This document shows positions 22,909 through 33,425 of a stretch of 42,024 nt of DNA, in pieces (position 1 is the stretch's first letter; every line of letters begins with the position of its first letter). The stretch is taken from NCBI GenBank assembly GCA_022701365.1, contig JAKUHH010000362.1, positions 1 through 42,024 of the forward strand. Reading direction: 5' to 3'. This DNA comes from Mycocentrospora acerina (lineage: Eukaryota > Ascomycota > Dothideomycetes > Pleosporales). The position numbers and the translations under genes were made by a program. The notes under the pieces were generated by a model, which was not told the DNA's origin, searched no databases, and saw only the letters and a program-made list of their open reading frames with translations.

Positions 22909-25489
22909 CTATCTGTGACCCAGTAACTCCTGAAGTACTGCTTGAACGAGATCTGCCACAGTCGCAACAAGCTGTAAAGTGTCAATAACCGTAGAAATTA
23001 GAAATGTTAATGGGAAATGAACCTACCGGAGTGGCGTCTCCAATGAGCTCCGAAACCTGCCCCACGAATGTGTTGGTCAAGAGATTCTCAGCGTTGCCCA
23101 ACAAAGTGATGATGCTCTTCACATTTTTTGGCGTGATGAGGGGCAAAACCCCATCCAGAATGCCCTTGATGTCAATCTTTTTGATAACATCCAGCAGAGG
23201 CTTGACTGCGTCAACTAGGCCAGTCAAGTCAATGCCTTCCAGCTCCTTCAAAAGCGGCTCGATAATAGCAGATAAACCCTCGATATCAATCTTGCCCAGG
23301 GCTGCAATGATTGGTACTGCTCCAGAGATGAGACTCTGAGTCTCATTGACGAATTTGTTGCTGAGAAGAAGCTCGGCATTGCCAACAAGACCAAACACGC
23401 CCTCTAGACTTGAGGGTGTCAAGAATGGCTTCAAAGTCTTGAAGATGCCTTCCAGGTCAACGTCATCCAAGCCATTTAGGACTGGTACGATTTTCTGGAC
23501 AAGGCTAGCGAGGTCAATATTCAGGAGATTATTAAGCAGTGGCTTGATCTTTTTGATTAGGTCCGTAAAGTCAATTTCACCCAGAGCATCAAGCAGAGGC
23601 GAAAGTTGCATTATGAGCTTCTTCAGGTCAATCTCGCCTAGGGCTGAGACGAGCGGAAGAGCATCGCCGATGAGACTCTGAGTCTGGTTGACAAACTTAG
23701 AAGTCAATAGATCCTTAGCATTCCCAAGTAATGCCATAATACTCTCAATAGAATTAGATGAAAGCAGAGGCTTGAGGGACTTAAGCAAGCCCTCAAGATC
23801 TAAGTTTCCAATCTCCTTCAATAGAGGACTGACTTGGTCTAGGAGTCCTGCAAGATCAGCCTTTGCAAGGCTGTCAAGAAGAGGCGAGGCCTTTGAGATA
23901 AGAGACTTTGTCTGAGAGATGAAATCCTCAGAAAGAAGATTTTCTGCGTTGCTAAGGAGGCTGATTATGCCTTTAATCGAGTTCTCAGTAAGGAGTGGCG
24001 ACAGCGACTTAAGAACACCTTGCAGGTCAATCTTTCCAAGCTGTTCAATAAGAGGTCCTCCATTTGATAGTAAGGACTTGATGCTCTCAACTGCTTCTTT
24101 TGACAATAGTAACTCAGCATTCTGTAATAGATTTACGAGACCCTGGATAGATTCTTTGGTGAGGATTGGTGACAGCGCCTCAAGAACACCTTGCAGATCA
24201 ATATTTCCGAGCTCTTTAATAAGAGGTCCTGCACTTGACAATAAGGACTTGATGTTCTCAACCGCTTCCTTTGACAACAGTGACTCAGCATTCTGTAACA
24301 GATTTACAATACCCTGGATAGAGTCTTTTGTGAGGATTGGAGACAGCCCATCTAGAACCCCCTTAAGGTCGATCTCAGAAAGCTTCTCAATCAAGGGTGA
24401 TGCCTCGCCAATGAGAGCCTGGGTTTGCTTGACAAAATCAGGAGACAAGAGACTACCGCCGTTCTTGACCAGGCTAACGATGTTGTTAATCGATTCCTCA
24501 GTGAGAAGTGGCTGTACTGCATTCAAGAGGCCTGCCAAGTCCAGCTTTGTAAGCTCCTTCAAAAGTGGTGAGATGTCGCCAAGAAGAGGACCAACATCTT
24601 GAAGAAGTGTCTTGATTAAGTTAACGAAGTCGCTAGTTATGAGATCACTAGCGTTCTTAACCAGACTGATGATGTTACTAATCGATTCCTTAGTGAGAAG
24701 TGGCTGTACTGCGTTCAAGAGGCCTGCCAAGTCCAGCTTTGTAAGCTCCTTCAAAAGTGGTGAGATGTCGCCAAGAAGAGGACTGACATCCTTCATAAGC
24801 GTCTTGGTTGAGTCGACAAAGTCGCTTGTTAAAAGAGTAGCACCGTTTGTAAGAAGTGTGTCGATATTGTTGAGGTTGTTGTCGGTTAGGAGCTTGAGAA
24901 CCTTGTTCACAATTCCGGCGATATCGACGTCCTTGATCTCGTTGATCAAGCCCTTCAGATCCAGTTGTCCAACCAAATCAAGGAGCGGGCCGACTTGCTC
25001 TAGGATGCTTCTGATCTGGGTGGGAGCGGGCGGCTTGAGCGTTGCGGCCAGATAGACCATGGCATCGTGGAAGGCCTGAAGAAATTCGGCGCTGAGCAAG
25101 CCTTTGCCGGCATTGACAAAGTCTTTGACCTCTGTGAGCAAACTTGAAATGCCTGCGATAGAGTCTTTGAGGTCGTCAAGGCCAGGGATTGGGAGAACAC
25201 CTGGTAATCCAAAGCTGTTGTCGTTGGTCGACCGTGAATTGGTAGAATCTGAGGATGTGCTATTCTGTCGTTTGAAGATTGGCGTCCTGAATCTTTCCCT
25301 CTTGAGAAGAACATTAAGCTCTTTCAAAACATCTGTGAGCTCTGACCGAGGTACGAGAGCAAGATTGTGTCTCTCCAAGAGCTGGACAAGCTGCCCTTCT
25401 AGCTCAGGGACTGGTACAGTCTTTGGAGGACCACGAAATGCAAGGCTAAGAGGCAGCAAAGCCATCATAAGGAGCTTGTTGAGCCTCAT
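22909..25489 (-). CDS. Secreted Leu-rich amphipathic tandem-repeat protein, unknown function
   Basis: Coding exons are complement(22909..22971, 23027..25489), 841 residues. The start is the ATG before MRLNKLLMMALLPLSLAF, a good signal peptide. An ATG 16 codons upstream would mask it. A 55-nt intron (22,972-23,026, GTAGGT...TACAG) near the end restores the repeat register (GDATP-LVATVADL) and a stop at 22,909. A Lys-Arg at residues 73-74 (IFKR-QNSTSS) looks like a Kex2-type site before a Ser/Asn/Thr linker. Residues about 100-825 are roughly a dozen copies of a 57-residue unit, sometimes extended by 7 or more. Each has an IDLxGLL helix, PLLT, SIxxIxxLL, NAExLLS, then SLLxxAxPLL. The spliced protein shows no Cys or Trp. 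This suggests long amphipathic helices on lipid or at a surface. I recognise no named family. Confidence 0.8.
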
Positions 25490-26161
25490 TGCCGCAATGT
25501 AGTATATCTCCTGGCGGGAATGCTTGTAGTTGAGCAAGTCGTTCTACTGAAGCCAATGTAAGGATTAAGACTGTGAAGCCTCCAACGAATGGTACATGTA
25601 CTAATTCTTGCTCTTAGTCCCAATCTAATCATCAGAATTCATTTTTCACAGGTCTTCCCCGCGTTTTCTTACCCCAGATTAATTTCCCCAGCCCCCTGAG
25701 TCGATCACTCTGGCCCCAATTAACCAAGTTTCTCGGTGAACTTTAATAGTGGCCATTCGGTTGTGGTTGAGACACATGCGCTCACATGGCTAAAATTGAC
25801 CGAGAGTATGGTCGCTGTACTCGGCAAATTTCCCTCGGCCGTTATGTGGGCTGCGGAGAGAAGACTAGAGTCGAATAAGGTTTAGCCTACTAATTACCCC
25901 TTGGCTTGATAATTACCCCTGCACTTAGCAAGTGACCCCGCCCTGCAGCTCGCAAGCTAGCCCGTATGCCAACAAGATGCAGACTTTATCAAATTCATTT
26001 CTACAGGAAACTTGCAGAAGCTGCACTCACAATTGCGATCTTTCAAGAAAAAATGATTTGAAGTTATTGCAGATCGTTGATCTGCAGAGAAGGATCTGTT
26101 TTAGAAGCACGTGCTGCGCATTGGTGCATATTGTGGGGTACTATAGGTAATTAACTGAAGC
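25490..26161. other. Intergenic stretch between repeat protein and Sec14-like gene
   Basis: It contains the repeat-protein promoter (right of 25,489). A short doublet ctaattaccccttgg / gataattacccctgc lies at 25,890-25,922. No coding sequence is supported. Confidence 0.4.
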
Positions 26162-27384
26162 TTATCGCGCCGCTTTGAAGTCCACTTTGCCAATACGATC
26201 CAAAACTCCAACGCGGTGATAGTAAGTTGCTGATCGGATGTGGGGATCCAGCTGCCAGTAATTCTGTTCCAGCTCATGTGCAAGTTTGCCTCTCTGACCA
26301 TTTTTTTCCTTCGCGACATGAATTTCCGGCTCCAGTGACACCCAATCTGCCGTCGATTGGCTGAATCTCCTAGTCAAATCATCTCTTTCCTCAAGGATTT
26401 TGACTTTCTTCTCCTCCTCTTCGTTGATTCGTCCGCTCTCGGATAGTTCAGGCTCTACGTACTTGTACTCCCACCCATCGTTACCTCCGTAGCATTTCTG
26501 TAGATTGTCGCGAGAGATAAATTCAGTCATTGCTTTATTACCACTAGTAAAATGAATCTTGGAAGCGATGCAGGTATCTAACCAATGCTTGATCACGTTC
26601 CAAATGCCTGGCGAGAGTTAGATTATGAAATCTTATTATCGCAAAGCCTGAACTTACCCCAGAACACAAAGGGCGCATTGTGGACGAGAACCACTTTTAG
26701 AGTCTCAGGATATCTCGCCTCGAGTATTTGAATCAGGAACTTGATGAAATGGAAGTCCATGTTTCGCAGGCCAAAGCCAGTCAGATCAAAAATAAGACAG
26801 ACCTTGTCTTGTCGACTTTTGGCCATCACCCTCAGCGTCTCGATATTATGCAGAGCAAAAGTCTCCATGACAGAAGCAGGCTGCTTTTGAGGATCGTGAA
26901 GTCGTACTTTGATGATGTAGACCGGGTGCCCGTTTTTGTCGGTACCACGGACGTAACTCTTTCCAGAGCGATATTGCATCATGAAGGCCTCTTCATCTGG
27001 ACTTCGTGTGGGCTTCAGGCCAACGCTCTCGCCTTTTCCAATTATATCTGTGTTGATTCGCCTCTCCTCTCGCCAGTTGATTGCAGAGACAAGCATATCG
27101 ACTGCTTTGACCACATCCCACTTTCGAGCCCGAAGGTAGCGGAGAAGCAAGGCATCAGGATTATCTGTGAGGATGTAGGCCCACAGGCTATTGTAGAAAT
27201 TCTCCGGTGACTTGTCATTGAGGTGCTTCAAGAACTCGTGGCTCTTGTTGGGCGCACCGTGACAGATATTGCGATGTCCACAAAGCCTGAGAAGATGAAC
27301 CCATGTCTCTTGGAGACAACGCTCTTGCTCAGCCGTGAGATTGCCAACGGTACCGGGCTCAGTCAACTGGGTCATTGGAACCAT
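26162..27384 (-). CDS. Sec14-like CRAL-TRIO phosphatidylinositol/lipid-transfer protein
   Basis: Coding exons are complement(26162..26607, 26658..27384), 390 residues. The 50-nt intron (GTAAGT, branch CTAAC, CCAG) joins FVFWG to IWNVIKHW, exactly the family's conserved run. The N-terminal CRAL-TRIO_N helices include DALLLRYLRARKWD (77-90) and NWRE. The lipid-binding domain follows (about 125-290) with VCLIFDLTGFGL (195-206), RYPETLKVVLVHNAPFVFW and a basic end. About 90 C-terminal residues are Glu/Lys-rich and may form a coiled coil. The family exchanges phosphatidylinositol or other lipids between membranes in the cytosol. The ligand here is unknown. The start chosen is the first Met of the open frame. 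MTQ at codon 4 is also possible. The gene points toward the repeat-protein gene on the same strand. Confidence 0.9.
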
Positions 27385-28167
27385 TTCTAAAGATGAGAAG
27401 AATAACTTGAAGAGGAACTTGATTATGGATGATGACAGGATAGTCGATTGCGATATAACTGGGCCGGATCAAATATGAAACCTTTTCATTAGCACTGTCA
27501 GTATATAAGTTTGCACATAGTTTGAATATTTGTGCTGATCACGGTAGCCAAGTGAACTATGCTTGACTACAACGATATTCTTGACTCTATGGCGAAGCTA
27601 ACCATTATTGTATTGGACTGTTGATCAGCGAGCGAGTACTCGCAAGCTACAGAGATCAGAGCGACCCGCCTGACCTCAAAGCGATGTAGAGCTCGGGCCA
27701 CTACGTCATACGAAAATCATCTCCGTAGCGCTCAATCCCCCGCATGATCCGATAATTTTAGAATCCCTGTTGGAGTTGGAGTTTACTTACTAGCCTCCCC
27801 GTCTTTATTTTTTCTCTGAAATGATGGAAGCCGTTTGATGTTGCTTTCACTAGCCCCTCTATGTATTCATCTAGTTCAATCGCCGACCGCGCGTTCTGCC
27901 GACCCTTGAATATCAAGAAAATAGGACAGGAAGCTGGTTAACCGCTCAGGTATGATCAAATGGACAATACAATATCCCGATGGTCGTAACAGAGTCTGAC
28001 ATTAGAATTGAACTGTGTCGTCTTATAAGCGAGAATGGATGTTAAACATTGGCTTAAAATCTGAAGGGAGAATCAAGTGCTAGCGCCTTCAGGCAACAGT
28101 ATAAGACGACAGAATTGCATATAAGGTTGTTACATAAACATTCTCATCTCATACATTGACCAAATTC
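27385..28167. other. Intergenic stretch, promoter of the Sec14-like gene
   Basis: No gene is seen. It contains the inverted repeat at 28,016-28,111 and a TACGTCAT word at 27,702-27,709, about 320 bases upstream of the Sec14-like ATG. Confidence 0.4.
28016..28111. repeat. Perfect 12-bp inverted repeat with 72-bp spacer
   Basis: tgtcgtcttata at 28,016-28,027 is matched by its reverse complement at 28,100-28,111. Partial similarity (gaattg / caattc) continues outside the arms. It could be a tiny inverted-repeat element or a structured 3' region of the neighbouring pseudogene. Confidence 0.6.
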
Positions 28168-29567
28168 TAGATCATGGAAAGCTTTCCGCAAGATTACGAA
28201 TGCCTCAAATCCGAAGTGATGTTTCCCCATTTTGTATCAGTTATATCAGCAGAGTAATTCGACTTTGGGCTCCACTGCCCAGACCCTGCATTTGGTAGCA
28301 CCGCACCAGCGTTCTTCGAAAATATTCAAATTAGGCTCATCATGGCCTTCATAGGTGTAGCCTTGGAGATCTCTAGCTGGGGCACCACAACGTTGCTGTT
28401 ACAATACTTCATCCTTTTGCACATGCGAACTAACAACTAGGCTGTTACGTCGGCTCCCAAACTCCAACATACGTTCTCCTAGCCAAAGATAAAGAAAATA
28501 TTTGGCACATCCTGGAGCATCATGGAACGTCAGGCGTATCTATCTGAGACAATGATAGGCTTTTTATCGGCCTTGAAATTGATACCACCGCCGAACTATA
28601 GCATTAGGCTAGTGGCCGTGACAATTGTGTCGGGGTGCAGAGTTTTTCCAGAATCAAGCTTGATCGTCTTCGCTGTAATAGTCTTGATTTTCTTGGTAAC
28701 GATATCTGCCTTGTCAGAACGAATAGCAGCGAAGAAATCCCCGTTCAAAAATGCACAGAAGTGTAGATCCCATAGGTTGTACACCAGCTTGAAGTGAGGA
28801 TCCCAGCTGATATCCGGAGGCAGTTACTTGATGGTGACGCTCTTATTGATCTGCTTTACCAGGCCAGGTAGCAGGGTAAAGAAGAGAGTTGTGAGGAGGC
28901 TGTGTGAAGGTGATGGGAAAATGTAGCTCGGGCTTCGTTGGAGCATTATGACTCGTTTCGGCTTGTCGGACATGGATGGAACGATCGTGACGGCGGTGGT
29001 ACCACTTCCAACGACGACTATATCTTCGTTGGTGTAGTCGTAATCATCAGGCTAGAACTGAGGATGGATGAACTTTCTATAGAATCTTTCAATGCCTGGG
29101 ATAATAGTCTCTAGCGGAGTATCGTGCTTATAGTATCCGGTACCAAGAAGTACAATTCTAGCTTGGAATGTGACAGGTTTCTCGTGATCTGGTCTTGTCA
29201 TTTGAAGCTTCCATCTCTATTTCTCTTAATGCCAATTTGCTTCCGACACGGAACGCTTGTAGCAGATGCGATGGTCAATTTTAGCAGACCTTGCCAGCTC
29301 GACCATGTAATCTTTGATCTTGTCGCCGACAGCGAGAGACTTGCTGTGCTTCCATGGACTCTAAGGGAAGCCGAACATGAAGGTGTCGGAGTCGGATCAG
29401 ATGCTTGAATGTTTTAACAGGTCCCAAGTGCCACCCATAGAGTCGTGGCCTTCAAGAATGGCGTAGTCGAGGTCGGAGGGACCGTCGGATTGGATGCGGT
29501 AGGCGGCATTGATGCCAGAGATGCCTGCCCCAATGAAAATGATGTCGAAGGTTAATTGCTCGCCCAT
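28168..29567 (-). pseudogene. Flavin-binding monooxygenase (FMO/Baeyer-Villiger-like) pseudogene
   Basis: It starts MGEQLTFDIIFIGAGISG, the FAD-binding Rossmann motif, and continues DYAILEGHDSMGGTWDL, the family's GGTW segment. A second dinucleotide motif (IVVVGSGTTAVT) lies near 29,010. LHPDTIVTATSL near 28,620 and MLQDVPNIFFIFG near 28,510 match the C-terminal half. Working members use NADPH and O2 to oxygenate ketones or heteroatoms. The gene is dead. TGA at 29,397-29,399 replaces an expected Arg (CGA), and TAG at 29,361-29,363 replaces an expected Trp. Further stops and frame breaks follow near 29,200, 29,055, 28,830 and 28,490. The nonsense changes I can judge are C-to-T or G-to-A, as in RIP. 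It may once have served the adjacent tailoring genes. Confidence 0.85.
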
Positions 29568-30216
29568 TGTTTTTTTGAAGCCCGTGCCGTAAAAATGATA
29601 AATTTCGAGTCTTGAGCCATTCTTGTTATGAGGCCTTATTCTAGTACTACATGAGCCTGTGGGTAGACGTTCACCAATACACTTCATGATTTCACCAAGT
29701 CAACTGAATGGTTATCGCACGTACCAGGAAATTATCACAAGCCTCGGTAAGTCGAAATAGTTGATTCGGGTACCAAGATGATACCGTACAGGATGGTATT
29801 GACCATAAGAACTTAGCTTCCGAGTCGCTCTGCCTCGTGAGGGACCCAAACTATCTTGATCTGAGACGTTACATGCTATTTAGACAATCTTATTTGAGTG
29901 TGAGGGATCACATCTGTTTGTTACCATGGCGCTCCGAATCAGGTAGTGCGTTATGGTCTCCGGGCACTTGATTGACCCTGGTGGCGCATGGTCGCAAGCT
30001 AAGCTACAAAGGTCTGTGGGTCTAACGGCAGTACAGATCAGCGAACAAAGTTGCTTCCAATAACTAGCTCAAATGACGTACAAACAGGGGAATTTGAGAA
30101 TTTTAATTTGCATGTGAAATCATGTTTTGCAATACCGTAAGTTGAACGAGACGACTAGTGAGCTATCTGAGTGATGAAGGTTGGTTGCTACGTATGGTTG
30201 CTCACAAACAGCAGCT
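29568..30216. other. Intergenic stretch between the FMO pseudogene and the hydrolase
   Basis: This is the former FMO 5' flank and the 3' side of the hydrolase gene. The open frame of the FMO extends 40 codons upstream of its ATG with no coding character. No other feature is seen. Confidence 0.4.
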
Positions 30217-31374
30217 TCAAAGCTTCAGGCCAGCAGCAGCCTGGGATAAGAATTCCCTTGCGTGACATGCTGCCAGATTGGCCTCAGCACTGAATCCAGC
30301 TCTAGCACCCAACAGCAGAATATCGTGAGGACAACCTTCGCTGATATGCAAGTGAATGTTCCACCCGTACTTTTTATATCGCTCAACAAACTCTCTAATG
30401 TCATCGCAAAGGATCTCACTGCCTCCTGCATTGACAAAAACTGGAAGGCTGCTCTCCAATTCGAAGGGGTGTTTCAAAGGCGATAGATAGGGACCAGCTG
30501 GATCAATCGCACCGTTTGCTGAAATGGCCCTTGCGCCCCATCGCCCGAATTGCTTGTTTAGATAATCTGTCTTGTAATTCGGCGAGAGCATCATGTCCTG
30601 TTCCAAAGCTGCGCTCACATCAACCCAAGGAGACCAGAGCATGACAGCCTTTGGGAGGGGAATTTCATCCTGTTTGCCATGTTCGTGAATGTAACGGAGC
30701 AGAGCCAGCGCAAGGTTTGCTCCTGCTGAATCGCCGGATAAGATGATCTGTTCAGCTGATATGCCTTTGACTTCAACTAACCATAGATAAGCAGTAAGAG
30801 CATCCTGTAATGGAGCCGGAAAGTGTCCAGCTTTGCTACTGGAGAGGCGATACTGAGGCGTGCAGACGTGAGTGCAGCCAGAATGTTGTATAAGACTCTC
30901 TGCTAACAGACCGGTATCGTTGTCACGACCGTTTCCGATAACGAAAGCGCCTCCATGGAAGTGCAGCGCGACAATCATGTTATGTTTGACAGGCGATGGT
31001 GGCGGTGGACGTGCCGGCGTCCAAGTCATACCTAGTTGTGCAGGCTGAATTGCTCGGTCCTCTAGTGGTCCCCTATACAGCATTGGTGATCTTGAGACGG
31101 CGATTTCAAATCGATTCTTTTCTCGACCTTTTCCAAGATGAAGTCGGTCTCCAGATTTGGTGAGGGACCAGTAAAGCAAGAGCAGTCTAACAACGCGCAC
31201 ACGAACTGCCTGATCGAGGGACCATTGTGGTGAAGGTCTCGCGCTTGGTAGGATATAGCAAGTGGTGTCGATGAGAAAATGAAGTAATAGCCATGGGGTA
31301 TATAAGATAGCACACATGTAGAGGAACGTCCTTTCAATACAATTAGGAACAGCCATGGTAAGATGTGAAATCAT
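30217..31374 (-). CDS. Alpha/beta-hydrolase, HSL-type esterase, N-terminally anchored
   Basis: Single exon, 385 residues. It has the hormone-sensitive-lipase family signature: oxyanion-hole HFHGGAF (HGG at 140-142), nucleophile GDSAGAN (Ser216), probable acid Asp324 or Asp325 in EILCDDI, and His350 in CPHDIL. These enzymes hydrolyse esters, acetyl groups or lactones of small molecules. The substrate is unknown. Residues about 12-42 are hydrophobic (FLYMCAILYTPWLLLHFLI) and probably anchor it in the ER membrane, followed by a Pro-rich linker near 121-127. Met7 (31,356) is an alternative start. The gene lies 402 bases from the end of the SDR gene, same strand, in a run of tailoring-type genes, so a role in modifying a secondary metabolite is a reasonable inference. 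Confidence 0.88.
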   Translation of the reverse strand: MISHLTMAVPNCIERTFLYMCAILYTPWLLLHFLIDTTCYILPSARPSPQWSLDQAVRVRVVRLLLLYWSLTKSGDRLHLGKGREKNRFEIAVSRSPMLYRGPLEDRAIQPAQLGMTWTPARPPPPSPVKHNMIVALHFHGGAFVIGNGRDNDTGLLAESLIQHSGCTHVCTPQYRLSSSKAGHFPAPLQDALTAYLWLVEVKGISAEQIILSGDSAGANLALALLRYIHEHGKQDEIPLPKAVMLWSPWVDVSAALEQDMMLSPNYKTDYLNKQFGRWGARAISANGAIDPAGPYLSPLKHPFELESSLPVFVNAGGSEILCDDIREFVERYKKYGWNIHLHISEGCPHDILLLGARAGFSAEANLAACHAREFLSQAAAGLKL

Positions 31375-31776
31375 AGACTTAGGTATTAAGCGTAATGAGT
31401 CGAAGTTACACGAGTGTATTAGCAGGGACTGAAGAGCGGATTGTCCCTACAAATATTCTCATGTTCAAAGTTGCCTCGGCATCGATATTTACTTCAAGGT
31501 TTCTAGTAAACAAAGTTTCAATTGGCTGATCCTGTATTGGCTCCCGACCTGATCCAAGGCGCCCAATAGTTGTCTCGATTAGGAAAGACTAGGTACCCAA
31601 GGATCAATTCACTTTTTATCATTTTACCCAGAATTTTGTTGTCCAAAGTTACTCGTTTTTCAAGACTACAGCATAGGGCTCACTCTACTACCAGAAATCC
31701 ACACACTCCGTCCACTAAATGAGGCCAAAATGAGGCTCGGTATAATTTATAAGATGACCTTGACCCAGAATAGACC
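31375..31776. other. Hydrolase promoter / SDR 3' flank
   Basis: 402 bases between two minus-strand genes. No convincing ORF or repeat was found. It presumably holds the hydrolase promoter. Confidence 0.4.
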
Positions 31777-32859
31777 CTATGTTCCTGCCGCTGCTGATTT
31801 TCCTACCGTATCCCGCAATAGTTCCTGGATCCAAGCTGGCCAACCACCAATTCCAGCAACTCCTGATACACTACTCGGAACAATGAGCTGTCCTCCTCTC
31901 TTACTCCTGATGCGAGCAACGACCTCGCTGGCAATTTGATCTGCTGTCAAAAGTCGAACCCCAGAGCGCTCCAATCTGTCAACAAAGCCCTCAACGAGTG
32001 GGGTTCTGACGAAGTTGGGGTGTACAACAGTAGTCAAGACGTTCGGTGACTTGTAGACATGCTTGATCTCACTAGTGAGAGATTGATGGAAAGCAAGGGC
32101 TCCGGCCTTGGTTGCTGAGTAGTCCGCCGCAGTGGTAAGGGCGACAAATGAAGCGATACTTGCAACCGTGATGATATGGCCCTTATCGAGCTGGATCATA
32201 TGCGGAAGGAATTGCTGAGTAGTGAACCACATCGACATGAGGTTGACACCGAAGATTTTGCGTAAGAAAGGTTCGGACATCTTGAGAATTGGAGTTGGCT
32301 GGGTTATGCCAGCGTTATTGATCAGAATAGTTGGATGACCAATCTCACGACGAATGGCATTTGCAACTTCTGCAACCGACTCGGAGGATGTGATGTCGCA
32401 GCGGTAGCAGGTGACCCGCGGATTGGCTTGAAGGTCTTTCGGCAAGTCCTTGATGTCCAGAATCGCAACGCGAAGACCCAGACCCAGGAGCCTGTCCACG
32501 ATACATTTGCCAATTCCACTGGAGCCACCTGTAACAACGGCAATTTCTTTGGGCCAGTCCCAGCCCTTGCCAGACCGAAGGCGCCACGAGTTGTGGGCCA
32601 TGGTATTGAGGACATCATTGATTCCTCTGAGAATCCCAATGCCAAGGACAATGTGTAAGGTTGTCCTGATCCGTGCGAGGCTTAGAGAAGCCGCGATGTG
32701 ATCAGGCAGTTTCTTCATGAGTGGTGCCACGACATTGCGCACAATCTCAGGAGCGTATTTTATCGAGAGCAGAACGGAGACCGACAAGAATGGCGATAGT
32801 ACGATGCGTCCAAGCCGCTGAGCATGTGGAATTGCAGGGGAATAAAGTAAAGAGGACAT
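31777..32859 (-). CDS. Short-chain dehydrogenase/reductase (SDR, 16C-like), membrane-anchored
   Basis: 360 residues from the ATG at 32,859. The open frame continues 91 codons further upstream, but that part lacks homology-like character and the chosen Met gives a normal family length. The classical SDR motifs are complete: TGGSSGIG (110-117), NNAG (181-184), and catalytic Ser234, Tyr247 and Lys251 (VASIASF...YSATK). The NAD(P) fold is preceded by about 95 residues with hydrophobic stretches, as in the ER-bound retinol/17-beta-hydroxysteroid dehydrogenase-like SDR16C group. The reaction would be reversible alcohol/ketone oxidoreduction on a lipophilic substrate. The gene diverges from the Zn2Cys6 regulator across a 566-bp spacer, so co-regulation is likely. 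Confidence 0.88.
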   Translation of the reverse strand: MSSLLYSPAIPHAQRLGRIVLSPFLSVSVLLSIKYAPEIVRNVVAPLMKKLPDHIAASLSLARIRTTLHIVLGIGILRGINDVLNTMAHNSWRLRSGKGWDWPKEIAVVTGGSSGIGKCIVDRLLGLGLRVAILDIKDLPKDLQANPRVTCYRCDITSSESVAEVANAIRREIGHPTILINNAGITQPTPILKMSEPFLRKIFGVNLMSMWFTTQQFLPHMIQLDKGHIITVASIASFVALTTAADYSATKAGALAFHQSLTSEIKHVYKSPNVLTTVVHPNFVRTPLVEGFVDRLERSGVRLLTADQIASEVVARIRSKRGGQLIVPSSVSGVAGIGGWPAWIQELLRDTVGKSAAAGT

Positions 32860-33425
32860 GCTGACACGTACCGTGAAAAGTTTTTGTTTTGATGTATAGT
32901 TCCAGAGAAAGGAAATACAATGCGTATTATAATAAAAATCATATATGTTTGTTACTGCCAATTGTCCGTTGCAATGCATCGATTTAGACTTGATAAACGC
33001 AAGGCACGTGCAATTGATCGTAGCAGGCCAGCAAGCAACCAAGACGTCGCAAGCTAAACCACATTGAATCATGCTGGCGATCACTGACCATTCAGCTCCA
33101 CTCCCACACACTCCAAATTTGACCCTTTGCAAGTCTGACTTTCTTGATCAGGCTAGCCTAACGTCCCTCGAGTCAAGCCAGCGTCTGCGGGGTTGGGTGC
33201 CAAGCTCCGTCAATATATGATTGGTCTCGTCTCTAACCCTGCACACGCGCCCTTTGCTACGTCTCTCCTTTACATTCCCCAGATTTTGAGCCATAGCCCG
33301 CACTTCGAATTTGCCTGCCTGGATTACGAAGTGTCCTTTGTTTTTCTGCATGGAAAGATCAGCAGCATCCCTGGTTGTATAGGGTCACTCCTGTAAACTT
33401 CTGAAAGTCACACTTGTCAATCGTC
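32860..33425. promoter_or_regulatory. Bidirectional promoter between SDR and Zn2Cys6 regulator
   Basis: 566 bases between divergent start codons. CACGTG lies at 33,005-33,010. No clear CGG-n-CCG pair, the usual Zn2Cys6 target, was spotted by eye. The placement fits a cluster regulator controlling itself and its neighbour, but this is inference. Confidence 0.5.

Noticed and set aside
23004..25055. Several + strand frames opposite the repeat-protein gene
   Set aside because: They mirror the internal repeats of the minus-strand gene, are Ser/Arg-rich, and lack starts or introns consistent with a gene.
22649..30080. CRE-like TACGTCA words at 22,649, 27,702 and 30,074 as a shared regulon
   Set aside because: A 7-base word is expected several times by chance in 42 kb, so three occurrences carry no weight.
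32860..33132. 91-codon N-terminal extension of the SDR frame
   Set aside because: It does not resemble SDR N-termini, includes promoter-like sequence, and would place a Cys-rich head before the anchor.
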